From contig CAVYIY010000006.1 of assembly GCA_963768775.1 (NCBI GenBank), forward strand, positions 186,001-250,000: DNA of 64,000 nucleotides. Reading direction: 5' to 3'. Made by a program: the position numbers and the translations under genes. Origin of the DNA: FEN-33 sp963768775 (GTDB taxonomy: Archaea > Thermoplasmatota > Thermoplasmata > Methanomassiliicoccales > UBA472). Positions 1 to 8,263 of the stretch are shown piece by piece; position 1 is the first letter of the stretch; each line of letters opens with the position of its first letter. The notes below the pieces were generated by a model. It was not told the DNA's origin. It saw only the letters and a list, made by a program, of their open reading frames with translations, and searched no databases.

Positions 1-195
1 GCCCGCTTTATGCATTTTGATTGCAAGGTTAACCTTGATAGGTATCTTGCCCCGAATTGGCGGCCCCACCTTCGCAACTATGCGGTCGTGCAGCTTCTCT
101 TCGATCCCGTTAATCATGCGAATGTTCTGCGCAGGGACTGCAGGCGGCTTCTGAGCAGGCTTAACAACCGGTTGAAACAGCTTCTGATCGCTCAT
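1..195 (-). CDS. hypothetical protein, N-terminal part only (runs off the window)
   Basis: A minus-strand reading frame starts with ATG at 193-195 and continues open to base 1. The visible 65 residues begin MSDQKLFQPVVKPAQKPP, a proline- and lysine-rich lead, then a more ordered stretch with the words GIEEKLHDRIVAKVGPP and GKIPIKVNLAIKMHKAG. The start lies 3 bases after the stop of the gene at 199-414, so the two form a tight pair. No family recognised. The gene belongs to the integrated element by position. Confidence 0.55.
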   Translation of the reverse strand, partial: MSDQKLFQPVVKPAQKPPAVPAQNIRMINGIEEKLHDRIVAKVGPPIRGKIPIKVNLAIKMHKAG

Positions 196-198
196 CGC

Positions 199-414
199 TC
201 ACTTCCCGTGCTTACGTCCGTGCTTACGAGCATCTTGGACAGCTCTCAGGGCGTCCAACATACGTTCATCAAGAGATAAATGAAAATCACACTGAGTCAA
301 GGCTGAGCAACCGTTCGTCCTCGGGTTAGTGCTAAAGTTCTTGCTCACTTTACGGGTATAGGCGAGCACATTCGACCATAGCGCTTTGATGCGAATCCTT
401 GGGGTTCCGACCAC
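199..414 (-). CDS. small basic hypothetical protein (71 aa)
   Basis: Starts MVGTPRIRIKALWSNVLAY and ends in a lysine/arginine/histidine-rich tail (RKHGRKHGK). Such a basic tail suggests nucleic-acid contact, but that is inference only. A Shine-Dalgarno-like run (AGGAGG on the minus strand at about 417-424) lies just before the start, which supports it as a real gene. It is translated just ahead of the partial gene at 1-195, with 3 bases between them. No family recognised. Confidence 0.5.
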   Translation of the reverse strand: MVGTPRIRIKALWSNVLAYTRKVSKNFSTNPRTNGCSALTQCDFHLSLDERMLDALRAVQDARKHGRKHGK

Positions 415-464
415 TTATCCTCCTTGTTTAGATTACAGTTGCATGCAGGTTGCAATCGAGGCGT

Positions 465-662
465 TTAATCCGTTGTGCTCTCCTCATCCGCATCGGATTC
501 CTCGCTGCAATGCTCCATCGCGTCGATGATTATTTCCTCGATGGAATCGAGCGCGTCCTCAATGTTTTCGTCGGGCACTCCATATTCTTGAAGTTCGGTC
601 CTTATGCTTACAATGCCGTCGTAGAAATCACGCGGCAGCTTATCTTCGGCTACGGATGCCAT
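465..662 (-). CDS. small acidic hypothetical protein (65 aa)
   Basis: The product is very acidic, with a tail rich in Glu, Asp and Ser (HCSEESDADEESTTD) and a predicted helix in the middle (NIEDALDSIEEIIIDAMEH). Small acidic proteins of this kind are common on archaeal plasmids and viruses, some as DNA mimics or anti-restriction factors, but nothing here proves such a role. It is divergent from the gene at 756. A TATA-like stretch at 740-750 could serve it, giving a leader of some 50 bases. Confidence 0.5.
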   Translation of the reverse strand: MASVAEDKLPRDFYDGIVSIRTELQEYGVPDENIEDALDSIEEIIIDAMEHCSEESDADEESTTD

Positions 663-739
663 GTTGTCCCCTTCTGGGCAAAGAATCTTCGTTCTGTGGT
701 TTGATTCTAATGCCTACTGAAGTAATGCACATACCTGGC

Positions 740-750
740 TATAAATATAT
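740..750. promoter_or_regulatory. TATA-like box in the divergent gap 663-755
   Basis: A run of eleven A/T bases, tataaatatat, sits between two divergent genes. It is only 6 bases before the plus-strand ATG at 756, so if it drives the plus-strand gene the real start must be further in (ATG at 825). It could equally serve the minus-strand gene at 465-662. Confidence 0.45.
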
Positions 751-755
751 TCCTA

Positions 756-1475
756 ATGACGTACGTTGATTCCAGAGCACTTAATTACTTAAGGAAGCTC
801 TATAATTTCTCCGAGAGTGCGAAAATGCCCATTCGAGAATTTACCAAAGAGCAGGTTGTTCTTCTCTACTTCCTTGTTCATGGAAATAATTGGGTCAACG
901 CTGACGCCATCGTACGCTGGGTCAATGGAGAAGAGCCGGGAAAGAGCATCGGCGCTCTGAACGATCGATCCCAAATCCCTTTCACGCTATCGCGAGCAGG
1001 GGCGGTGAAGATTTGCAAGCGCCTAGTGCCTGATACTCTGGAATCAATGACAACGACCGGCTATCGCAGCAAAAAGGTGATCCTTTACAGATTGGCAGAG
1101 AGCTATAATGGCTATTTCACCATAGTCCAAAGACTGAAACAGAACCCTATTATCTTCATAGAAAGCGAATACGGCAAGCAAGGCGTGGAAAAGTATCTGA
1201 TTGGCGAGGTCGAGAAGAAGAACGCGGTGGTTTTTGATACCTTAAGGGATAAGGTCGTATGGGCCTTCAGGCACTCTCCGACCGCCTTAATGCTGGGAAT
1301 CGAAGGTGTTCTTGCTGGGGCTGAGACCTCGAATGGACTGACTCCTGAGCAAAGATTGGACGCTTGCGTGGCCACGTTAGCATGTGCCATAAGGGTGGAT
1401 TCGGCATTCAAGGATCGGAGGCATTTGCTCCAGGATAGCGGTGAACTCGCTTTCTTTAAATCGGTCCTCCGTTAG
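756..1475 (+). CDS. hypothetical protein with probable winged-helix N-terminus (239 aa)
   Basis: The N-terminal 100 residues look like a helix-turn-helix unit: a helical stretch FTKEQVVLLYFLVHG, then NADAIVRWVNGE, and a later ITLSRAG-like turn followed by a basic helix (AVKICKRLVPDTL) and a beta-wing-like YRSKKVILYRL. The C-terminal half is helical with no recognised family. ATG 756 is very close to the TATA-like box at 740-750, so ATG 825 (MPIREFTKEQ) is a fair alternative start. By position it belongs to the integrated element, where it may be a regulator. Confidence 0.55.
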   Translation: MTYVDSRALNYLRKLYNFSESAKMPIREFTKEQVVLLYFLVHGNNWVNADAIVRWVNGEEPGKSIGALNDRSQIPFTLSRAGAVKICKRLVPDTLESMTTTGYRSKKVILYRLAESYNGYFTIVQRLKQNPIIFIESEYGKQGVEKYLIGEVEKKNAVVFDTLRDKVVWAFRHSPTALMLGIEGVLAGAETSNGLTPEQRLDACVATLACAIRVDSAFKDRRHLLQDSGELAFFKSVLR

Positions 1476-1596
1476 GATCGCAATCGAAGCTCCCATGCAC
1501 GAATCCCCAACTCATATGGCCGATTTGGTCACGGGTTGCTTATCTCTCGAAAGCTCTTCGAGGACGAACTGCCCGATTTGGGCAAATTTCGAATAT

Positions 1597-2496
1597 CTAA
1601 AGGATAGGGTAGATTGGGGAATCATGGTCTTCTTCGTTCAGTGCGACCTCAAGGATCTTATCGGTGTAATATTTATCGACGTCGATTAAAATCATAGGCA
1701 TTGGCATTGGTCTTTTCAATTTATCAATTTCCTCGAAGATATTCATCTTTGGTCGATGCTGGCTCTTTTGATAGATGCTGTGGGCAGCTTTTTCGATTTC
1801 CTCTTTATGACCATCGAGAAGGCTTTCTATCGCCTTCTCGAAGAGTGGGCTAGCTTCGTAGGTCAGCTTGACGCATGATTTTGTCCTCTGTGACTTGTCG
1901 GCATTGCGCTGGACTCGCCTTTCAGGAGGCTTATTGCCGACCTGTGATTCGGGGAATAATAGCACGATATTGCCGTTGTTGAGAAACTGTTGGTCCTTTG
2001 CTGCTTTTACCTTCTTTTTAACGTTTCGGATGGCTCTGAGTCTATAGCGCCCAGATGGCCGTTCCTGATACCTCGGTCTCTCGCATTTCGCGACATTTTG
2101 TATTCTCGTGAGTTCGCCGCGACCGGCCATCCTTTGGAGCACTCCATTCAAGTGCTGGGGGCTGATTGGAGGAACAAATTCGAGAGGTCCCATTACTTTC
2201 TTGATGAGATCCAATCTGCTGAACTCCTTCGCTTTCTTAGACTCTGCGTTGTTCGTTGTCTTTCTTCTGATGGGTGGATAGGAGTCGAAGAGGTAAAGGA
2301 ACTCTATTTGGGTCAATCCAGCTCCAAATCCTTCCTCCTGATCGAAAAGATATGCATCGCAATCGAGAACAAGGAAGATCATCCTCTCAATCGGGTTTCT
2401 TTTGACATCAGGTGTCTCAAGATCCCACTCCATCCTTTGCACTTTGGCAAAGAATCCGAAATCCTTGAGGAGTTCTTTGGCATGCTGGCTATCCAT
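1597..2496 (-). CDS. hypothetical element protein (299 aa)
   Basis: A long single reading frame on the strand opposite to its neighbours. It holds a likely DNA-binding-like helical part in the middle (FSRLDLIKKVMGPLEFV, HLNGVLQRMAGRGELTR, typical of winged-helix units), then a strongly basic linker (RNVKKKVKAAKDQQ, RRVQRNADKSQRTKS) and a helical C-terminal part that ends acidic. No family recognised. It converges with the gene at 756-1475 and diverges from the replication-type operon at 2579. Confidence 0.5.
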   Translation of the reverse strand: MDSQHAKELLKDFGFFAKVQRMEWDLETPDVKRNPIERMIFLVLDCDAYLFDQEEGFGAGLTQIEFLYLFDSYPPIRRKTTNNAESKKAKEFSRLDLIKKVMGPLEFVPPISPQHLNGVLQRMAGRGELTRIQNVAKCERPRYQERPSGRYRLRAIRNVKKKVKAAKDQQFLNNGNIVLLFPESQVGNKPPERRVQRNADKSQRTKSCVKLTYEASPLFEKAIESLLDGHKEEIEKAAHSIYQKSQHRPKMNIFEEIDKLKRPMPMPMILIDVDKYYTDKILEVALNEEDHDSPIYPIL

Positions 2497-2544
2497 TTGT
2501 AAACACCAATATGCAGTCTATATTTGTCAAATTACTAGATAACA

Positions 2545-2559
2545 TCTCCTGTTAGGAGA
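2545..2559 (+). promoter_or_regulatory. 6-bp inverted repeat in the leader of the replication-type operon
   Basis: TCTCCT and AGGAGA are separated by GTT, 20 bases before the start of the ribbon-helix-helix gene. A second AGGAGG at 2569-2574 is the ribosome-binding site. The repeat could be an operator for the repressor-like protein encoded next, or an RNA hairpin in the leader; the sequence does not decide. Confidence 0.35.
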
Positions 2560-2578
2560 GGGTAGTTAGGAGGTTATC

Positions 2579-2743
2579 ATGCGACCAATAACAGTCTATC
2601 TCGACGCGAAGGATATTGAAGAGCTGAAGAAACAGGCCAAAGAGCTTGTGCTGCCACCGCACACACTGGCAAGAGCCATTCTAGTACGCGGGCTCCGAAA
2701 GGAATCGAACTCTCAAGGCAAAGAAGGAGGCATTCTGAAATGA
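2579..2743 (+). CDS. ribbon-helix-helix (CopG-like) DNA-binding protein, 54 aa
   Basis: This short gene has a good ribosome-binding site (AGGAGG, 4 bases before the ATG). The protein has the ribbon-helix-helix layout: a strand RPITVYLD, helix A (AKDIEELKKQAKEL) and helix B (PPHTLARAILVRGL). Such proteins bind DNA as dimers and often control copy number or their own operon in plasmids. Its TGA overlaps the ATG of the next gene (ATGA), so the two are translationally coupled. The match is to the fold pattern, not to a named family member. Confidence 0.7.
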   Translation: MRPITVYLDAKDIEELKKQAKELVLPPHTLARAILVRGLRKESNSQGKEGGILK

Positions 2744-2967
2744 TCGAGAAGCTGGAGGGATGGATCATGCCTCCGGAGTTCAAGTTGCCTCGTCTGTGCG
2801 AGGGCGCAGGGGCAAGGTCGCGGAGAAAAGCGGATATGGCGGTACTCGCTAAAAAGCTGAAAGAAATCAGTAACGGCCTCGGATATAAGGCATCAGCGAG
2901 AGGCTGTGCTATATCCTCGAAGGGGAGCGGGGGGTTGAAGCTTGTGTTAAAGGAGGAAGGATACTGA
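2740..2967 (+). CDS. hypothetical protein (75 aa)
   Basis: Starts in an ATGA overlap with the ribbon-helix-helix gene and ends directly before the ATG of the ATPase gene, so it sits in the middle of a three-gene unit. The sequence is basic (GARSRRKADMAVLAKKLKE) with a short helical core and a glycine/serine-rich C-terminal part. No family recognised. A small DNA-binding or replication accessory role fits the context but is not shown. Confidence 0.5.
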   Translation: MIEKLEGWIMPPEFKLPRLCEGAGARSRRKADMAVLAKKLKEISNGLGYKASARGCAISSKGSGGLKLVLKEEGY

Positions 2968-4332
2968 ATGATTCCTCCAAATATCGACGATTACGAGCCA
3001 TACATTGAAGATGATGGCAGGGTCGGATTCACCATTGCTAATCCTGGCAGTATAGAGGTCAAGTCGCTAACCGAATGGAAAGCGGAGGATGAGAAGCTAG
3101 GAGCGGTGCTTGAACAACGGGCCAAAACGCTCTTCAAGATATTCCCCTTCGCAGACAAGCCCCTGACTGATGATGACGACGAAACGTTACATACTGACCT
3201 TGTGCGCCTCTTTGCCGAATCCATCTGGTTTCAGGACGAGCGATTCTACTCGGTCATCGCCAACGTGATAATATGCAGTTACATCAGGGACCAACTGACC
3301 ACCGCGACCCGGCCAATCTTCTATGCACCGACCAAAACGGGGAAGTCCAGGACGCTGGAGTGCCTCGCGAACCTTTGTTACCGGGGAATGCTCGTGATTG
3401 ATCCAACCGGCGCAAGCCTTTTCAGATTGATCGAGAAGTATCATCTTACCATCTGCATCGACGAACTCCAAAAGCTCGAAGGGCCGAAGAAGTCGGACGT
3501 CGACCTGATTATCAAAGGCGGTTTCGCGGACGGTCCGGGAGTGCCTCGCTGCAATGAGAAAGGAGAGGTTGAGTTCTTCAAGGTCTATGGCTCGATGATA
3601 TTAGGAAGCAAGCGGCAACCGACGGAGGAGGACGTACTGAACCGGGGACTGCTGATCTGCATGATGCAGAAGCCCTCGAACGCCGTCCTCAAGGATGCTC
3701 CTATCAGGCGGAGGCTAGACCATAAGGGCATGGCAGCCCTCCGAGGGCGACTGCTGGCATTCAGGTTGCGCGTTCTTAGTGGCGAGATAGACCTCACCCC
3801 GTTCATCGAAAAGGCTGATAAACTGGCCGAAGAGCCAATAATCATCGACGGCAAGGAGATACTGCTCGACGACAGATCGATAGATAAAGTCTCGGAACTG
3901 TTAGTCCCTGGGCTGATTTTCAAGGATTACGATTCAACCTTGGAACTACTGGCACAATCTGAGAATGATGCCAACGCGGGGCTTTTGGAAACACTCGAAG
4001 CAAGAGTATTCTACGCATTCCAGGCAGTCTATAGTCCTGCCATCTACAAGACTGAGAGGGAACGTATCGATCAGGTGGACAAACTGCGCGATGTTACTAC
4101 TATATCCACCAGGGACGTCGCGGACCAATTAACGACTGATCTTAACATGATGGGCGAGCAGGACGACCCACCGAACACGCAGACCGTCGGGAGAATATTG
4201 AGGCTTTTGGGCTTCCGATTCAGATCGGGGCGTGGCAGGGCGTCGATGTTTGTCTCGGAAGGCTTCGATAAAACTTATGCCGCGAATCTGAGAAAGTACG
4301 GATACAGGAAGGGGGATGACGTTGAGAAGTGA
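2968..4332 (+). CDS. P-loop ATPase, probable replication protein of the element (454 aa)
   Basis: Residues around 115-123 carry a Walker A motif of the A-x4-GKS form (APTKTGKSRT). Walker B is ICIDEL about 45 residues later, followed by a sensor-like LGSKRQPTEEDVLNRGL. The C-terminal 80 residues look like a winged helix (TISTRDVADQL, TQTVGRILRLLGF, then a basic GRGRASMF wing). This order, an ATPase core followed by a DNA-binding winged helix, is that of helicase-loader or superfamily 3-like replication proteins of archaeal plasmids and viruses. It is the third gene of a unit with a ribbon-helix-helix protein. The exact family is not certain. Confidence 0.65.
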   Translation: MIPPNIDDYEPYIEDDGRVGFTIANPGSIEVKSLTEWKAEDEKLGAVLEQRAKTLFKIFPFADKPLTDDDDETLHTDLVRLFAESIWFQDERFYSVIANVIICSYIRDQLTTATRPIFYAPTKTGKSRTLECLANLCYRGMLVIDPTGASLFRLIEKYHLTICIDELQKLEGPKKSDVDLIIKGGFADGPGVPRCNEKGEVEFFKVYGSMILGSKRQPTEEDVLNRGLLICMMQKPSNAVLKDAPIRRRLDHKGMAALRGRLLAFRLRVLSGEIDLTPFIEKADKLAEEPIIIDGKEILLDDRSIDKVSELLVPGLIFKDYDSTLELLAQSENDANAGLLETLEARVFYAFQAVYSPAIYKTERERIDQVDKLRDVTTISTRDVADQLTTDLNMMGEQDDPPNTQTVGRILRLLGFRFRSGRGRASMFVSEGFDKTYAANLRKYGYRKGDDVEK

Positions 4333-4341
4333 ACCTCCCCA

Positions 4342-4403
4342 CCAACTCACCATGACAGCTTATCATGCTGGCTACGTCAATTTAACAATCGTTGGTGAGT
4401 TGG
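4342..4403 (+). repeat. 11-bp perfect inverted repeat before the integrase gene
   Basis: CCAACTCACCA at 4342-4352 is repeated in inverted form (TGGTGAGTTGG) at 4393-4403, with 40 bases between. It fills the 80-base gap between the ATPase stop and the integrase. It could be a recombinase or repressor binding pair, or a terminator stem with a large loop. Its place near the integrase makes a site-specific role plausible. Confidence 0.5.
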
Positions 4404-4442
4404 GTGAGCTGAAATGTGGTACGAAGGAGGGTACAAGCTAGA

Positions 4443-5762
4443 ATGTGTCCGGCCGAAAAGTCTTCGGATGCCCAAGGCGGGGCCTTGCAACTGGACGATA
4501 ATATTACTATATCACTGGCCAATATACCCAGTGGCCTCGTGGAAGGGAACCACACGAGTCCGGGACACGAAAATGCAACCCGAGACCTCAGCACAACTGG
4601 GGCGAAACCCCTCGGGACAGGCGAGCAGCAATCTCTTCCGGACCATCCTAACATCGACATTGATGCTCAGATGGATCTGAAAGAGGTCGAAGAGCGATTC
4701 AATAAAGCCACCAGAATGGGCCTGAAGGCACCAACCCAAAGCTTCTATCTAAGCCGGTTCAGGAAGATGGCCAAGAAGGTCCACCTGGAGCAATACACGA
4801 AGCGCCAACTCGGTGGGGCAAAGGGGAAAGAACTAATCCTGGATTACATCAGCACGATCCCCAAGCCATCGGTAAGGACCCAGCTGGCAGCCCTGAAGAG
4901 GGTCTGGCAGAACGGCATCGGTCTCCCATGGCCTATCTTGGACGTCAAGATGGACATAGGGAAGCTGCCAAAGGTCCAAAGAGAATCGACCCCGCCCAAC
5001 TCGATAGTGCAGGAGTGGGCCAAAGCCCTAGCAATGGAGAAGGACCCCTACCTCAAGCTAGTCTGGCTATTCACTGCCCAGCATGGATGGAGACCCAGCC
5101 ATTGCACGGGCATGAGGTGGAGCGATGTGCAGTACGACGCTAATGGGCGTCCCTGCTCTATCATCAGCACCGGAGCGGGAAGTGAGTTCAAGACATTCTC
5201 GCCCGTGGCTGTCAACCTAGCGCCCAATGTCGTAGAAGCGCTCGAAAATTGGAGGAAGGTTCATCCTAACCCCAACGGCAACGGCTGGATACTGCCATAT
5301 AAAGGGCTGACCGAAGCTGGCAAAGTGAATATCGCTAGGCGGATGGATACACCACGTTTCAGGGAGCATTGGAACGGCCTTCGGCTGAAATACAAGCTGC
5401 CGAAGCTCAGGCCGAAGGACATGCGCCATTGGGTAGCTACTCAATGCAGGAAGGCCGGACTATCGAAGCCAGCGACCAACTTCATGCAAGGCCATGATGC
5501 CGATGCCAGCTCGAACATGCGCGACGTCTACGATAATCCTCCACTTGAGGAGTGGCTACAAGAACAGAAGGACGTCCTGCCCAATGGACCCCTAGGAACG
5601 CTGATACCGATCGAGGTGGAGCTGATCGCAGCCATACCTCCGGAAGGTGTGAGCCTTCTGAAAGACTACTTCGATGGGAAGCTAGGAATAATGGGCTTGA
5701 TGACGTCCTTGGAAGGCTTGAAGATGAAGCTGGACGTCAAAACAACCACACAGAGCCGTTAA
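4443..5762 (+). CDS. tyrosine recombinase / integrase
   Basis: Site-specific recombinase of the element. The catalytic half shows the first Arg in HGWRPSHCTGMRWSDV, a KDMRHWVAT stretch that corresponds to the HxxR box (with Lys in place of the first His), a GH in FMQGHDAD and the likely nucleophile Tyr in DVYDNP. The N-terminal half is helical and basic, as in the core-binding domain (TQSFYLSRFRKMAKK). I prefer ATG 4443 (MCPAEKS) because AAGGAGGG lies 11 bases before it; an in-frame GTG at 4416 has no such site. The gene stops 75 bases before mmp3, at the inner edge of the element. Confidence 0.85.
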   Translation: MCPAEKSSDAQGGALQLDDNITISLANIPSGLVEGNHTSPGHENATRDLSTTGAKPLGTGEQQSLPDHPNIDIDAQMDLKEVEERFNKATRMGLKAPTQSFYLSRFRKMAKKVHLEQYTKRQLGGAKGKELILDYISTIPKPSVRTQLAALKRVWQNGIGLPWPILDVKMDIGKLPKVQRESTPPNSIVQEWAKALAMEKDPYLKLVWLFTAQHGWRPSHCTGMRWSDVQYDANGRPCSIISTGAGSEFKTFSPVAVNLAPNVVEALENWRKVHPNPNGNGWILPYKGLTEAGKVNIARRMDTPRFREHWNGLRLKYKLPKLRPKDMRHWVATQCRKAGLSKPATNFMQGHDADASSNMRDVYDNPPLEEWLQEQKDVLPNGPLGTLIPIEVELIAAIPPEGVSLLKDYFDGKLGIMGLMTSLEGLKMKLDVKTTTQSR

Positions 5763-5799
5763 GAAGGTGTTTTTAGGTGCCAATTTCGACGCGGGAAAA

Positions 5800-5810
5800 G
5801 GATTTAAAGG
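5800..5810 (+). promoter_or_regulatory. TATA-like box of the mmp operon
   Basis: ggatttaaagg lies about 30 bases before the mmp3 ATG at 5837, which gives a very short or absent leader. It is the only candidate in the 74-base gap between the integrase stop and mmp3. Confidence 0.5.
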
Positions 5811-5836
5811 CACTGGGTGATGACTTTGGCTGCTGA

Positions 5837-7426
5837 ATGATAATCCATGTAAACAGTGAACCGGTGGAGATCACCGCCGCCTCAGTCCTTTCCGAGGCAA
5901 TCAAGGGCCAACCCTACCATCCTGGTTCTCTCATAGCATTGATCCGTTCTACCGAATCGATGAAACGAGAGACTGACGAGTTCGATCTGGCCACGCCATA
6001 CGGTCCGATCAGGCTGAAGCTAAACGGCTCTAAATATGCGGCGCTCTTCCGCGAGATGGTCCGCGAGATTGTGGCGAAAAAGGTCCGCTGGCAGACATCG
6101 AAGGTCCTAGCGATCGGCTCCTTCCCCACACAAATTGAGGTCAGCCACGACCTGGCCAAGTACGAGCGCTTCGACTGCTTCTTCGCCCTCGGCGGCTTCG
6201 ATTCGAGGAGCACCTATCTAATGGTCGCGAAGTCAGACCATGATGGGCAGTACGGAAGCCCAGGGGCAGTGGTTGGGAGGATCACGAGAGGGCGGCACAT
6301 CCTCGCCATGATGAAGGAGGGCGAAGCCCTGCTAGGCGTTAGTCCGGTGGTGGAGGAATTCCAGGAACGCAACACCATCGCTACCGATGACCTGAAGCAC
6401 AAACTGGCCGGCTTCGATTCGATCGAGACCTATGTCAAAGTGAAATTGGACAAGGACTCGCCCGTCGCCTGCGAGCATTTCCTGGTCAACACAGAGAAAG
6501 GTGTCCTTTCCGTAACTGAGCGAACGCAGACCTATTGCGCGTTCTCAAGCGATCTGGATGTGACCCTGGTCAAGGAGAAGTCCGTCATCCGCGAGCCGGG
6601 CGTGGTGACGGTGCGCAACGAGGGCAGCGGAATGGGGCGAATCTACTTCTACCTTACTCGTCGCCAAATCTCAAAGTCGCACAGCGTGGTGGGGACGGTG
6701 GTTCAAGGACTGGAACTCCTCCGTTCCGCGCCGGTCAATGCCAAATTGACCCTGGTCGCCGATCCGACCCGGATAATGGTCATCGGCCTGTCCCAGGTCG
6801 AAGGGCAGAAGTTGTTGGAGAGCCGGGGAATGAAGCAGAAGCGGACGGGGGAAACCGCGGACGATGCCACAATCGTGGAGCAGGAGCCGGAGCTGACCAT
6901 GGACGCGCTACACGAGAACGAGATCGAGACACAAGGTGTCCGCAGCGAGCAGATAAACGACCTGATGCTGATTCCCGACAAAGCGCCGCAGACCTATCGC
7001 TACTTCCGCAGAATGACCGGATTGGACCACAAGCCCATCGGCACCATGAAGGTCTACTTCACGTTCCCAGATATGCCGTTGGTCAGCTTCGCAGGCAATG
7101 TTCGCGACGCGGCGAGCCTACTACCGGAGAATCCGTTCTCCGAGCGATCGACGCCAGGAGAACTCGCGGTCACGAACATGTCCCGGCCCAACCGCGGCTT
7201 AATCGGAATACGACTGGAGGAGAGCAACGAGTTCGGCTCGACCGGAGAGGAGCGCTACGGAACCAACGTGGTAGGCAGGATCGTGAGCAGCCTCGACTTG
7301 CTCAAGAAGGACCTGGCCGAGGAATCGATCATCTACGTGCGCGAGGTGCCACCTCCCGAACCGAAGAAGGCGTCGAAGAGGAAAAGAGACGAGAGCAGGG
7401 GGAAGAGAAATGCCAAAGGAAATTGA
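5837..7426 (+). CDS. mmp3: methanogenesis marker protein 3 (Mmp3)
   Basis: Full-length Mmp3 (529 aa). Proteins of this family occur only in methanogens and related methyl-CoM reductase archaea. Mmp3 is a component of the ATP-dependent complex (component A3a) that reduces and activates methyl-coenzyme M reductase. The sequence starts MIIHVNSEPVEI, has an internal cyclophilin-like beta region (around GSGMGRIYFYLTRRQI) repeated near the C-terminus (RPNRGLIGIRLEES), and ends in a basic tail (KKASKRKRDESRGKRN). It is the first gene of a six-gene overlapping operon; its end overlaps mmp6 by 17 bases. Confidence 0.93.
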   Translation: MIIHVNSEPVEITAASVLSEAIKGQPYHPGSLIALIRSTESMKRETDEFDLATPYGPIRLKLNGSKYAALFREMVREIVAKKVRWQTSKVLAIGSFPTQIEVSHDLAKYERFDCFFALGGFDSRSTYLMVAKSDHDGQYGSPGAVVGRITRGRHILAMMKEGEALLGVSPVVEEFQERNTIATDDLKHKLAGFDSIETYVKVKLDKDSPVACEHFLVNTEKGVLSVTERTQTYCAFSSDLDVTLVKEKSVIREPGVVTVRNEGSGMGRIYFYLTRRQISKSHSVVGTVVQGLELLRSAPVNAKLTLVADPTRIMVIGLSQVEGQKLLESRGMKQKRTGETADDATIVEQEPELTMDALHENEIETQGVRSEQINDLMLIPDKAPQTYRYFRRMTGLDHKPIGTMKVYFTFPDMPLVSFAGNVRDAASLLPENPFSERSTPGELAVTNMSRPNRGLIGIRLEESNEFGSTGEERYGTNVVGRIVSSLDLLKKDLAEESIIYVREVPPPEPKKASKRKRDESRGKRNAKGN

Positions 7427-7832
7427 AACCAGGATGATAGTCATCGCGCCCTCCTCTTCGGTCACGCCCGACCAGATTACGCGCTTGATACACACATTGA
7501 ACGCTGAGGTCACGGTGAAGGAGACCTGCTACGGCGCCATGGTCGAGGGCGAGAGAGGGGAGGTCGCCCGAACCTTGGAGGCGGTGCGCAAGCTTGACCC
7601 CAATCGCATCTTCACGAAGGTGCGCGGATTCCCCATAGGGGACGCGCGCCGCTGTCGCGCCCATCATGGGTCGAGGCCCGGCTTCACCCAACTGGAAAAG
7701 GAATGGGAATGTCTGGCGTTGATCGAGAAGGGCATCAACTGCGCGGAAAGGGGCGAAGCGATACAAGAGCCACCCCGCCGGAAAAAGATCACAATCGAAG
7801 AGCTCAAGAGAATCGTGGAGGAAACGAAATGA
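7410..7832 (+). CDS. mmp6: methanogenesis marker protein 6 (Mmp6)
   Basis: A 140-aa protein starting MPKEIETRMIVIAPSSSV, with the conserved middle part KVRGFPIGDARRCRAHHG and a following LEKEWECLALIEKGI helix typical of Mmp6. Function is not firmly known; the gene travels with mmp3, mmp5, mmp15, mmp17 and mmp7 in methanogens, so a role in methyl-CoM reductase maturation or activation is inferred. It overlaps mmp3 by 17 bases and the mmp5 start by 4 (ATGA), so it is translationally coupled on both sides. Confidence 0.92.
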   Translation: MPKEIETRMIVIAPSSSVTPDQITRLIHTLNAEVTVKETCYGAMVEGERGEVARTLEAVRKLDPNRIFTKVRGFPIGDARRCRAHHGSRPGFTQLEKEWECLALIEKGINCAERGEAIQEPPRRKKITIEELKRIVEETK

Positions 7833-8263
7833 AGGTATTCATCGTCCCGCCGAATAGCCTGATCCTATATGATCTGGTCGAGCGCTATGGTCACACTCCT
7901 CTAAGCTTGATGGGTGCAATAAGCAAACGGGTGCTTAACCCGGAGATCGAATCGCCGCCGATCAACGTGACGCCGAACGATGTCAAGAAGGGACTGAAGT
8001 ACGCAGGGATCGAGGTCCCATCAGGCATCAGGGGAAGGCTGGCGGTCTGGGGGCCGCTCGTGGACGAGGCCGAGGCGGCGATAATCATGGAGGACGCCCC
8101 CTTCGAGTTCGGCTGCGTCGGCTGCCATCGAACCGATGAGATGATCCGTTTCCTGGTGAAGAAGCGTAAGATTCCGCTATTGGAGGTCCGCTACCCCACG
8201 AACGAGGAAGAGGCGAAGATCCTGGTATCGAAGATAAAGGCGTTCCTGGAGGGATTGAAATGA
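7829..8263 (+). CDS. mmp5: methanogenesis marker protein 5 (Mmp5)
   Basis: The true start is ATG 7829, which overlaps the mmp6 stop as ATGA; the frame is open further upstream but that part is inside mmp6. The product (144 aa) starts MKVFIVPPNSLILYDLVERYGH and contains the FEFGCVGCHRTDEMIRF region with a CxxC pair (CVGC) conserved in this family. The pair suggests metal or Fe-S/thiol chemistry. Function is otherwise unknown; context places it with the methyl-CoM reductase activation genes. Confidence 0.9.
   Translation: MKVFIVPPNSLILYDLVERYGHTPLSLMGAISKRVLNPEIESPPINVTPNDVKKGLKYAGIEVPSGIRGRLAVWGPLVDEAEAAIIMEDAPFEFGCVGCHRTDEMIRFLVKKRKIPLLEVRYPTNEEEAKILVSKIKAFLEGLK

Larger units (their letters stand above)
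1..5762. mobile_element. right part of an integrated archaeal element ending in a tyrosine integrase
   Basis: The first 5.8 kb hold only unknown small proteins, a ribbon-helix-helix protein, a P-loop replication-type ATPase and, at the inner edge, a tyrosine recombinase. None is a housekeeping gene. From 5837 onward the sequence is a conserved methanogen operon. This is the usual layout of an integrated plasmid or virus with its integrase at one end. I found no tRNA gene or clear attachment repeat at the 5762 edge, and the left edge lies outside the window, so the true ends are unknown. The integrative nature is inferred from gene content. Confidence 0.7.

Noticed and set aside
10..279. Plus-strand open frame of 89 codons
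   Set aside because: It lies opposite the partial minus-strand gene (1-195) and the 71-aa gene, which have a tight start/stop arrangement and a ribosome-binding site; the plus frame has a composition unlike a protein.
4342..4403. Inverted repeat as attachment site
   Set aside because: Attachment sites are direct repeats at the two ends of an element; the left end is outside the window and no matching repeat is seen at 5762. It is kept only as a repeat.
6535..7437. Second long open frame inside mmp3 (300 codons)
   Set aside because: It is a shifted reading of mmp3 in GC-rich DNA, with an Arg/Gly/Pro-rich product; mmp3 itself is a full family member.
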